Assembly: GCF_001652265.1 (NCBI RefSeq)
Contig: NZ_LWBS01000033.1
Coordinates: 62,001-126,000 of the forward strand
Direction: 5' to 3'
From: Rhizobium leguminosarum
Lineage (GTDB): Bacteria; Pseudomonadota; Alphaproteobacteria; Rhizobiales; Rhizobiaceae
DNA length: 64,000 bases
Shown: piece by piece, positions 1 to 7,394 of the stretch
Numbering within the stretch: the first letter of the stretch is position 1
Layout: the number at the start of each line of letters is the position of its first letter
The notes under the pieces: model-generated
Told to the model about the DNA's origin: nothing
What the model saw: only the letters and a program-made list of their open reading frames with translations
Databases searched by the model: none
Made by a program: the position numbers and the translations under genes

Positions 1-470
1 ATCTCCCGCACCAGCTGGTCGAGCAGCCAGCGCAGCACGCCCGCTTCGGCAAGGGCCGCGCGCACATGAATGATCGGCGGCAACACGTCGGACAGCAGCT
101 CCATGCCCTGCGGCCCGAGCGCGATATGGCCGCCGAGATAATGGAAATCCTCGCCAACGCCCTGGCGCGCCATGCCGTCAACCTTCTCCTTGAAGGCGCC
201 GACCGCGTCAGTGGGCGCAACGGCAAGGTCGCTCGCCAGGATAAAGGAATGCCGGCCGTTCAGAAGCGCAACGTCGCCTGCCTCCAGTAGTATCGGTTCG
301 CTGCCATTGTCGAGGCAAAGCCAGCAGCGCCCTTTGGCGACCGCGCTGATCTTGATCCGGTTTGGCCGGGGGAAGCGCAGCGCCCATGCGCCGCCGGCGA
401 TCAGCCCACCGGACACAAGGCAGCGCGCATCAAGCAGATTGAGCATTTCGGAGAGCGGATCGCTGGTCAT
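1..470 (-). CDS. AraC-type transcriptional regulator, N-terminal part (runs off the left edge)
   Basis: Reading leftward from an ATG at 470, the frame is open to the window edge. The visible ~156 residues form the cupin-like ligand-binding half typical of AraC regulators of SDR genes. They include the patch LLSDVLPPIIHVRA near residue 130. The DNA-binding helix-turn-helix half should lie beyond base 1. The protein is clearly similar along its length to the complete AraC-family protein at 29515-30459: both share a GGAWA patch, a PPI-HV patch and an LRW-LD patch. It is transcribed divergently from the SDR at 566, which it probably regulates. Family assignment is firm through the paralogue; the effector is unknown. 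Confidence 0.8.
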   Translation of the reverse strand, partial: MTSDPLSEMLNLLDARCLVSGGLIAGGAWALRFPRPNRIKISAVAKGRCWLCLDNGSEPILLEAGDVALLNGRHSFILASDLAVAPTDAVGAFKEKVDGMARQGVGEDFHYLGGHIALGPQGMELLSDVLPPIIHVRAALAEAGVLRWLLDQLVRE

Positions 471-565
471 TTTTGAACGATGAAGCAGGAAATCGGGATT
501 TGCAAGCATTCAGAATCCCATTTCCCGGGCGTACATAAGGCCATCACGCACAACGGAGGCATGTC

Positions 566-1540
566 ATGTCCACTCCACAGGCTCCCATCAGTTCCGGTTT
601 CGGTGCGGCCTCGACCGCCGAGGAGGTCATTGCCGGGCACGATCTCTCAGGCAAGGTCGCGATCGTTACCGGCGGTTATTCCGGTCTTGGTCTCGAGACG
701 GCTCGTGTGCTCGCCGAAGCCGGCGCCAGGGTTGTCGTCCCCGCCCGCAATCTCGGGAAAGCCAAGGCTGCCGTGGAAAGCATTCCCGGCCTTGCGCTGG
801 AAAAGCTCGACCTGATGGACCCCGGCTCGATCGACGACTTCGTCGACCGCTTCCTCGAAAGCGGCGAGCCCCTGCATCTTCTCATCAACAATGCTGCCGT
901 CATGGCAAATCCGCTGACGCGTGATGCCCGCGGTTACGAATCGCAGTTCTCCACCAATCATCTCGGCCATTTCCAGCTCACTGCCCGCCTTTGGCCGGCG
1001 CTGGTGAAGGCCGAGGGTGCGCGCGTCGTCGCCGTCTCCTCGCGCGGCCACGTCTTCTCCGGCGTCGATTTCGACGATCCGAATTTCGAGAACCGCCAAT
1101 ACGCGCCCTATCTCGCCTACGGTCAGTCGAAGACGGCAAATGCTCTCTTTGCGGTGTCACTGGATGCTTTGGGTGCGAAGCACGGTGTCAGGGCCTTCTC
1201 GCTGCATCCCGGCGGTATCGTCACCACCAATCTGGTCCGCCATCAGTCGACCGACTTCCTCAAGGCGAGCGGCTATGTCGACGAGGATGGCAAGCCGGTC
1301 ATCGATCCGGAAAACAACAAGAAGACGATAGAGCAGGGGGCTTCGACCACCGTCTGGTGCGCCGTCAGCAAGAAGCTCGAGGGTCTCGGTGGCGTCTATT
1401 CCGAGAACTGCAATATCGCCACCGCCGTCGCCGGCGATTCGACCGAGATGCTCGGCGTCCGTCCTTGGGCAACCGATCCGGAATTTGCCGAACGCCTCTG
1501 GCAGCTGAGCGAGCGGCTGACGGGCTTCATCGTCAGCTGA
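566..1540 (+). CDS. Short-chain dehydrogenase/reductase (SDR)
   Basis: A 324-aa NAD(P)-dependent oxidoreductase of the classical Rossmann-fold SDR superfamily. The cofactor motif TGGYSGLG is near residue 35 and the NNA motif (INNAAVM) near 110. The catalytic Ser lies in VAVSSRGH and the Tyr-x-x-x-Lys is YGQSK. The ATG at 566 is preferred over the overlapping ATG at 561 because a CGGAGG ribosome site at 554-559 gives normal spacing only to 566. The gene is divergent from the AraC regulator at 1-470. A paralogue in the same arrangement lies at 30584-31543. It resembles the retinol-dehydrogenase/WW-oxidoreductase type of SDR, but the substrate cannot be read from sequence. Confidence 0.85.
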   Translation: MSTPQAPISSGFGAASTAEEVIAGHDLSGKVAIVTGGYSGLGLETARVLAEAGARVVVPARNLGKAKAAVESIPGLALEKLDLMDPGSIDDFVDRFLESGEPLHLLINNAAVMANPLTRDARGYESQFSTNHLGHFQLTARLWPALVKAEGARVVAVSSRGHVFSGVDFDDPNFENRQYAPYLAYGQSKTANALFAVSLDALGAKHGVRAFSLHPGGIVTTNLVRHQSTDFLKASGYVDEDGKPVIDPENNKKTIEQGASTTVWCAVSKKLEGLGGVYSENCNIATAVAGDSTEMLGVRPWATDPEFAERLWQLSERLTGFIVS

Positions 1541-1675
1541 TGGGGCGCCACACGGCCGGCCCACAGTCACGGAGTTCGATTTCCCTACAACCTAAGTCTA
1601 AGGTGCTGCGGCTGTTTGCAGCTTGTTAACCATGTTGCCTGAAGCTTTTCTGATTGGGGCGGCGGAGCGTCGGTC

Positions 1676-3395
1676 ATGCATGTGCTGAAGGTGATGGACG
1701 ATCTGGCCGGAGAACCGGCGGTCAAAACGGAGGCCCCAGATCCCGAGGCGCTGCGCCACATTTTGCAGCGTCTCGCCGAAGAGGCCTCCACGCTTGGCAT
1801 CGATCTCGTCGATATCGCCGGCGCCATCCAGGACATGGCGGGGATGTCGGCCCGGCATGCCTCCGCCTTCGATCGTGTCACCCGCACTGCACTGTCGATT
1901 GCCGAGACCAATCGCTCGGTCGCCGTATCGCTGCGCGAGACCGACCGCACGGCGGCCGGGGCCCGCCACATGCTGAAAGAATCGGCCGACCGCCTGACCG
2001 GCTCCGTCGTCGAGATCGGCCACATGGTCCAGTCCTCCAACGAGATTGGCACTGAGATCGCCGACTTCTCCAAGTCGCTTGCCGATGTCGACAATATCGC
2101 CGAGGAGATCAGCACCATCGCCCGCCAGACTAGAGCCTTTCCGGATTAGATTGAAGCATTCTGCCGGAGCAGGTTTTCGTCAGGGCAGAGGCGATTGGCG
2201 AAGGGCATACCCCTTGGTACGTCCGAGCCGATCGCCTTTGATCCTGGCGGAAAGATGCCCGGCCCTTCGGGTTGGCTGAAACGGGCCGGCTGATCGACCG
2301 GCCGGCTTGGCCGTAGAACTGGGCTACGACGCGCGCCGGCCGGTCGACCATCCGACTCCGTTTGAGCCAACAGAATGCTTCAATCTAACCCGGAAAGGCT
2401 CTAACCTGCTGGCACTGAACGCCGCGATCGAGGCGGCACGCGCCGGCGATGCGGGCAAGGGTTTCGCCGTCGTCGCCACCGAGGTCCGGGCGCTTTCGCT
2501 GCAGACCTCGAAGGCGACCGGTTCCATCCAGCAGACGCTCGACGAGCTGCGCGTGAAGATCGACCGGCTGTCGGCCGTCGGCAGCTATGTGCGCGACAGT
2601 GCCGCCTGCGTGCGTGACAAGTCGGAGGCGATGCGCGGGCGCCTTCGAAAACATGGAACATGTCATTACCCGCATCCTCGACAGTTCGACTGTCGTGGCC
2701 GACACCACCGAGGGTCGACCAGCAATGCGCCGGCTTCGTCGAGAAACTCGGCGAGATGTCGGCCGAGGTCGCCGGCTCGAATCTCAGGCTGCAGCAGGCG
2801 GCAAAACGCGTCGACAGCGTCGTCGGCCTCTCGGAAACCCTGATCCAGCTGACGGCGAGCGCCGGCGTCAAGACCGCCGACAGCCGTTGGATCGAGGAAG
2901 CGCAGTCCGTGGCAAAGGCAGATTTCCGGCGCTTTCGAGCGTGCCGTCTCTGAAGGGCAGATCGGGCTCGATGCTCTCTTCGACCGACGCTATCGGCCGA
3001 TACCGGGCACCGATCCGGCACAGGTGATGGCAGCCTTCACCGAACTCGCCGACCGCCTGCTGCCGCCGATCCAGGAACCAGTCATAACCTTGGACGAGCG
3101 CATCGCCTTCTGCGCGGCGATCGACGAGAACGGCTATCTGCCGACCCACAACCGGAAATTCTCGCAGGCCCAGCGGCCTGGCGACACCGTCTGGAACATC
3201 GCCAATTGCCGCAATCGCCGCATCTTCGCCGATCGCGTCGGCGTTGCCGCCGGCCGCAGCACCGCGCCCTTCCTCGTCCAGACCTACAGGCGCGACATGG
3301 GTGGCGGTAATTTCGTGATGATAAAGGATATCTCCGCCCCGATCACCGTCCGGAGACGGCATTGGGGAGGATTGCGGCTGGCAGTCAAGGTCTGA
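1676..3395 (+). pseudogene. Broken soluble methyl-accepting chemotaxis protein
   Basis: Coding runs from the ATG at 1676 through a helical segment to the chemoreceptor hairpin tip, stopping at ISTIARQT. It resumes in another frame after 2403 with [20 protein letters not shown], the continuation of the same tip. The break is an inserted 269-bp element (2133-2401). Downstream the reading frame shifts three more times, near 2640, 2715 and 2918, before finishing in a C-terminal domain (around IPGTDPAQ and NGYLPTHNRKFSQ) that ends at the stop at 3393-3395. No membrane segment is visible, so the ancestor was a cytoplasmic receptor with its sensor at the C-terminus. Several independent lesions make sequencing error unlikely as the sole cause. 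Confidence 0.85.
2133..2401. mobile_element. 269-bp MITE-like element with ~30-bp terminal inverted repeats and TA target duplication
   Basis: The left end begins GAGCCTTTCCGG and the right end is its exact complement. Homology of the two ends continues through TTAGATTGAAGCATTCTG with a single mismatch, giving inverted repeats of about 30 bp. TA dinucleotides flank the element at 2131-2132 and 2402-2403. Removing the element plus one TA restores the chemoreceptor codons R-Q-T-N-L-L exactly. There is no credible transposase frame inside. The TA duplication points to an IS630/Tc1-mariner-type transposase supplied from elsewhere. The interior contains further GC-rich palindromes (around 2300-2350). 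Confidence 0.8.
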
Positions 3396-3457
3396 CTCCT
3401 GGGGTCAAACTCTGACCCTGCATTGCCGCCACCGGCGCGCCGGTCTATACCGCGCCG

Positions 3458-3802
3458 ATGAGATTACGCGCCGACATCTTCGTTTCAGCCCTCCTGCGCC
3501 GCGTCTTCGCCAGTGGCGATTTCGCCGCCGTCGAGAAGAAAGGTGCGGAGGAGGCGGGTGCGATCTTCATCCGCCAGCACTGCCGCGACGGCCTGGAAAC
3601 TCTCTATGCGCCGGCGCCGCAGACCGCTTTCGACGAAGGCCACGCCGGCGACCGCCTGTTCGAGATCCGCCTGTTGCGCAGCGAACCGGAAGCGGTGCGC
3701 GCGATGCTGGAGCGCGAACGCAAATTCGATCCCGATCTCTGGATCGTCGAGCTGGAGGCGGATGAACTGGGGGATATGATCCCACTTGCGAAGGGCGGCT
3801 GA
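3458..3802 (+). CDS. DUF1491 family protein
   Basis: A 114-aa soluble protein beginning MRLRADIFVSALLRR. It matches the short DUF1491 family found across alphaproteobacteria, with the usual length and a C-terminal DPDLWIVELE patch. No catalytic motif or membrane segment is evident and no function is established for the family. It follows the chemoreceptor pseudogene and is convergent with the DUF2336 gene on the opposite strand. Family call is from recognisable sequence pattern rather than a search. Confidence 0.7.
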   Translation: MRLRADIFVSALLRRVFASGDFAAVEKKGAEEAGAIFIRQHCRDGLETLYAPAPQTAFDEGHAGDRLFEIRLLRSEPEAVRAMLERERKFDPDLWIVELEADELGDMIPLAKGG

Positions 3803-3869
3803 GAGCCAAGGCGCTCGTCAGCTCAGCGTCATTTCAAACCGCTGATATGTGGCAAGGTCAGCCCGCGGC

Positions 3870-4856
3870 TCAGCGAGACCGCCGCCCCATGACACGCATG
3901 TCGCGCTGCGGCGGCGCCTGCCGGATGAAGCGGTGATTGGGCGTTTCCTGAGGTGCGGGCACATTGGGCACGTCGTGCCTATAGGTGTAGCGATCGGCAC
4001 GCCGCCAGGCTTCGACGCGTTCGTGGCATTCTTCCGGATCGAGCGCATCGAGCACCATCCAGCCCCGAGTGACATTGTGCTGCTGTTCGGCAAGGTGCGG
4101 ATAGAGCCTTTCGAGCACGAAGACGGCATCGAGAAAGCCCATGCCGAGGCTCGTCAGTGTCGTGGCAAGCTGCTGGCCGGAAAGATCGAGCATGATGCGC
4201 TCGGCAAGCCAGCGGCTGGCGGAAAGCGCATCGGCAAGCGCAGTCGCGAAATGCGTCGCTTCGCGTGAGCGCGCGAAGCGCACCAGCAGCGCCTCTTGAA
4301 TGTCGGTGAGCGTGCGAAGACCGAGCCTGTCTTCGTCGGCACGGCCGAGATGACCGGCAAGCCCGAGGATGCGTTCGCGCAACGCCTCGTCATTGGCAAC
4401 CCGCTGTTCCTCCAGCGCGTCGGCCTCATTGGTCTCTGCCGGCGCCGGCGAAAGCGGGACCGCCGGCGATTCCATGATCGGCGCCGATGCGCCCGGGGGC
4501 CGCGGCTGGCTCTGGCGCAGCGCCACCAGCGCATCGATGACCTTCGGCGAAAGTGAATCGCGGCTGACGATCGCCTTGACATGCGCTGCACCCTGCATGC
4601 GCGCGATGGTAATCAGCGTATCGTCGGCGATTGCCTTGGAGGCGGCAAGAAAAGGGGCCGCGATCTCGATCGGCTGGTTGCCGATGAACAGCGCCACCGC
4701 AGCTGGCATGTTCTTGCATTGAGAAAGGGCGGCGACCGCTTGGCGCTTGGCTTCGTCGGAGGAGGCTTGGAACAGCGGCATGAAAAGTTCGGCGAATTGG
4801 CGCAGTTCGGACCGTGTCGGATGAGACAGGTTCTCGAAACTGCTGACAGTCGCCAT
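3870..4856 (-). CDS. DUF2336 domain-containing protein
   Basis: About 328 aa from the ATG at 4856. That start has an AAAGGAC ribosome site upstream and gives the expected N-terminus MATVSSFENLSHPTRSELRQ. A longer frame starting at 4919 exists but adds 21 untypical residues. The protein is helical and alanine-rich, with repeat-like HEAT-type segments (for example AVALFIGNQPIEIAAPFLA near residue 55), as in the DUF2336 family of alphaproteobacteria. A proline-rich linker lies near residue 130. Function is unknown; DUF2336 proteins have been linked to regulation in Caulobacter relatives, which I cannot test here. Confidence 0.75.
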   Translation of the reverse strand: MATVSSFENLSHPTRSELRQFAELFMPLFQASSDEAKRQAVAALSQCKNMPAAVALFIGNQPIEIAAPFLAASKAIADDTLITIARMQGAAHVKAIVSRDSLSPKVIDALVALRQSQPRPPGASAPIMESPAVPLSPAPAETNEADALEEQRVANDEALRERILGLAGHLGRADEDRLGLRTLTDIQEALLVRFARSREATHFATALADALSASRWLAERIMLDLSGQQLATTLTSLGMGFLDAVFVLERLYPHLAEQQHNVTRGWMVLDALDPEECHERVEAWRRADRYTYRHDVPNVPAPQETPNHRFIRQAPPQRDMRVMGRRSR

Positions 4857-5166
4857 CAATACCACGTCCTTTTTCCTGACGGCCAAGGGGCCTTCTAGGT
4901 CTCGAAACCGGTCACGCACAAATACACCCCGAAAACGCAGAACAACGGGACCAAGGGCCGATATGCGCTGGCGGAACGCATGTTAGGCCATACGGTTATG
5001 AACAAATCCTACACCGGTACGGTTAATGCATGCTGAAGATTTTATTAAAATGCAACAGAAATATACACGCAATGCGTGTCGCTATATGATTAGCCGGCAA
5101 CATAAAATGCGTGGTTTGGAAGGGGGCTGCGACGATTGCTCATCGCCGCTGTGATCGCGGAAAAGT
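4857..5166. other. Intergenic region, no gene seen
   Basis: About 310 bases between the DUF2336 start and the end of the small gene at 5167. The part from 5020 to 5100 is AT-rich. It should hold the leftward promoter of the DUF2336 gene. I see no convincing small reading frame or RNA gene. Confidence 0.4.
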
Positions 5167-5373
5167 TCACGCGATTCTATGATCGCGCAGCGCGTGCAGC
5201 AGCTTTTCGCGGCTGTCATAACCGGCCTGATATAGGTCGAGGGCCGCGGATGCCGCGAACTGCGCCTCGACGCTTTTGATGTCGATGCGCCGTTCCGAGC
5301 ACCAGGCATCAAGCGCGCTGCGCAGCACGTCGAGATCGTCAGGCGAGAAGGATGAATTGACCAGCAAAGACAC
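5167..5373 (-). CDS. Small conserved-type hypothetical protein (68 aa)
   Basis: Starts with GTG at 5373 behind a strong GGAGGG ribosome site about 7 bases upstream, which supports it as real. The N-terminal pattern S-x-DDLDVLRSALDAWC resembles the start of the 98-aa protein at 14544-14840 (TSSDLDMLQGVLDDAG). Both continue with AA-x-LDLYQAGYDS / AAILLIRLFEEGVTS and LLHAL / LLSQAL patches. The two therefore look like members of one small, soluble, helical rhizobial family. No function is known to me. Confidence 0.6.
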   Translation of the reverse strand: MSLLVNSSFSPDDLDVLRSALDAWCSERRIDIKSVEAQFAASAALDLYQAGYDSREKLLHALRDHRIA

Positions 5374-5912
5374 CGCTTACCCTCCGCATTCCGGCAAGAG
5401 CGTGGAAAATCCCCGATCGATCGGTGCCCGGAAACTGTGATCGACTGAGCGAAACATACGCGCATCTGAGCGCCTCGCAATTAAATATTTTCATGACGCA
5501 TTTTTGCAACACCGCCCTTTCCGAGGTAGGGAGATTGCCGCGCCGATGCCAACTATATGAATTATTTCTAATTTTAGCGCCGATGCCAATCCGGGCCCTT
5601 GCGCAGGCGGCGTGAAACCAAATCAACTCTTCGAGCGTTAAAAGAGAGGCGAGTGGAACGGTGTTCGGCATCCGCCGAACATTAGTAAACTGTTAACTGT
5701 CATGTGTCTCAATTCGGATAGGAACGACGCGATTTGAGTAGTTGGATCGTCGAAACTCCGCATCACGGTATTTCAATCAGGTGCCGTGGGAAAGGCGCGA
5801 ATGCCCTCGGTCCGGTCATTCCGGCACTGCAGGACGCGCCGGCCCGCACATTGGCGGGCAGGGTGAAATCCATCGCAAGTTCATCCGTCTCGGGCAGTGC
5901 ATGGAGACGAGA
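5374..5912. other. Long intergenic region with a stem-loop at 5662-5681
   Basis: The stretch 5480-5710 is AT-rich compared with the flanks, as expected of promoters. At 5662-5681 there is a perfect hairpin, TGTTCGGC-atcc-GCCGAACA, not followed by a T-run on either strand. Reading frames across the region lack family resemblance and plausible start sites, so I call no gene until 5913. Confidence 0.4.
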
Positions 5913-6080
5913 ATGGCAATAGTAGTCGCATTGGCGGATCGGCAGCCGCGGGCGCCGCGTCGCCCGGACAAAGAGCCCCGCGAAGCCAAGATCCTTTGGT
6001 TCACCGGCGTCCGCTACGAGCGGTTGGCCGAGAGCCCTAGACATGGTCCGGCGCCCGCGCCGCGCGTCAACAAGAAGTAA
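5913..6080 (+). CDS. Small hypothetical protein (55 aa) with FTGVRYER motif
   Basis: The ATG at 5913 is preceded by GGAGACGAGA, a plausible ribosome site. The product is basic and proline-rich. Its central segment EAKILWFTGVRYERL resembles a short motif I recall from small uncharacterised alphaproteobacterial proteins (a hydrophobic strand followed by GVRYER). It ends in a PAPRVNKK tail. It is convergent with the DUF1254 gene. Existence is supported by the ribosome site and motif only. Confidence 0.5.
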   Translation: MAIVVALADRQPRAPRRPDKEPREAKILWFTGVRYERLAESPRHGPAPAPRVNKK

Positions 6081-6093
6081 CCGCTCTTCAACC

Positions 6094-6642
6094 TCAGCGA
6101 GCGGCGAATTGCTCGCAGCCGGCTTCCGTCAGGAAGTTGCGCGCAGCCTCATCGAAGCTCGCCTGCGGCGCCAGCGTCCGCAGCACGGCATAACCGTCCG
6201 GCCGTGCCATTTCCACCAGGATCGCCTGCTGCAGCTCCTGCGGCAGATTTTTGCGCAGGTCGGTCAGCTGGATCGGACTACCGGCCAGCACATCGAGCGC
6301 ACCGCCGACCGATGTCCTGTCGTTCATGCTGAAGACCTCGTTGGAGGCGCTGTCGTAGATCGCGATCGACCAAAAGGGCACATTGCCCTTGGCGGTGAAA
6401 TGCACCGGCGCATCCTCAACATCGAAGGAGCAGACGGCGGTGCGCAGGAAGGGGTCGCCATTGGCAAGGCCGGCCTCGTCATACTGGTCGCCGAGCAGGT
6501 AGAAATTGTTGAGGTCGCCCTCTGCCTCCACGCGGGTTGCCGCATCCCTGCCGGTGAAATGCGGCAGCGACAGGATGATGACGAGATGCAGCAGGGCTGC
6601 GCCGAAAAGGCCGGTCAGGACGGCGAAAAATATCCTAAGCAT
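6094..6642 (-). CDS. DUF1254-type envelope protein
   Basis: 182 aa. One N-terminal membrane segment or uncleaved signal (FFAVLTGLFGAALLHLVIIL) is followed by a periplasmic domain containing VPFWSIAIYDSASNEVFSM and GYAVLRTLAP patches. These patches are typical of the small DUF1254 proteins of rhizobia. Its start overlaps the end of the upstream DUF1214 gene by 8 bases (6635-6642), so the two are probably translationally coupled and work together in the envelope. Large fused DUF1254-DUF1214 proteins exist elsewhere; here the halves are separate genes. No enzymatic role is established. Confidence 0.75.
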   Translation of the reverse strand: MLRIFFAVLTGLFGAALLHLVIILSLPHFTGRDAATRVEAEGDLNNFYLLGDQYDEAGLANGDPFLRTAVCSFDVEDAPVHFTAKGNVPFWSIAIYDSASNEVFSMNDRTSVGGALDVLAGSPIQLTDLRKNLPQELQQAILVEMARPDGYAVLRTLAPQASFDEAARNFLTEAGCEQFAAR

Positions 6643-7222
6643 TGCCGCATCCGGTCTTGGTGAGTTTCGGCATGGCGAGGTCGATCACGCCGGAACTGCC
6701 GGCGGTCGGTGTGTCGAACAGCGTCAGTACCAGCCGGAAGGTGCCGGCCTGTGGCAAGGCCAGCCAATTGCCCGGCTGGGCGACGGCGGAGATCTCGATC
6801 GAGAAGCTGCTGTCTTGCTGGCGCAGCACCGTCCAGGAATTGAGCGCAGAGGGATGCCCGGTCGTCACCGCCGCTGGATTGCCGCCATTGTCGGCGGTAA
6901 AGAGCGTCCAGAGCCGGGCAGGCGGCGTCTGCCCGCTGATGCGGTAGCGGCAGCCGGCATTCAGCCGCGCGCCCTCGTCGTCGACGCTCGCCGTGAAGGT
7001 CAGACCCTCGGCGCTGCCGTAGAGCAGCTTGCCGGCGCGCGCCCGGTGCGACTTGGCATAGGGATCGGCCTCGACCGTCTGCAACGCCGGAAAGGCCTCC
7101 CAGGCGCCGAGCTTGATCGCCCCAAAACCCTGTGTCGCATCCAGCGCATAAAGCGAAATCATGATCCCGCCGCCAAAGGCGGCGATCAGCGTGATCGCGA
7201 TAAAAAGGGGAAATCGAAACAC
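6635..7222 (-). CDS. DUF1214 domain-containing envelope protein
   Basis: About 195 aa from a GTG at 7222, which has an AAGG ribosome site 7 bases upstream and opens directly on a membrane segment (FPLFIAITLIAAFGGGIMI). An ATG at 7288 in the same frame would add an untypical leader. The periplasmic part contains the DUF1214 signature region near LWTLFTADNGGNPA and the C-terminal AGTFRLVLTLFDTP. First gene of a two-gene unit with the DUF1254 protein. The sequence supports an anchored periplasmic beta-rich domain of unknown role. Confidence 0.75.
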   Translation of the reverse strand: MFRFPLFIAITLIAAFGGGIMISLYALDATQGFGAIKLGAWEAFPALQTVEADPYAKSHRARAGKLLYGSAEGLTFTASVDDEGARLNAGCRYRISGQTPPARLWTLFTADNGGNPAAVTTGHPSALNSWTVLRQQDSSFSIEISAVAQPGNWLALPQAGTFRLVLTLFDTPTAGSSGVIDLAMPKLTKTGCGNA

Positions 7223-7394
7223 GTCATGACCTTGGAAACCATATCGGATGAAAGGGTTACCACTGATTCTGGCAGCGTGGAATGCCAAGCCGTGCCATAG
7301 AGGCCGATTGATCCACGGTCATGCCGTATGCGGCAGCGGCATTCATGCCGATGCATCGATACGGGTGGATACTGATTTCGGGATTGGCGCGTGA

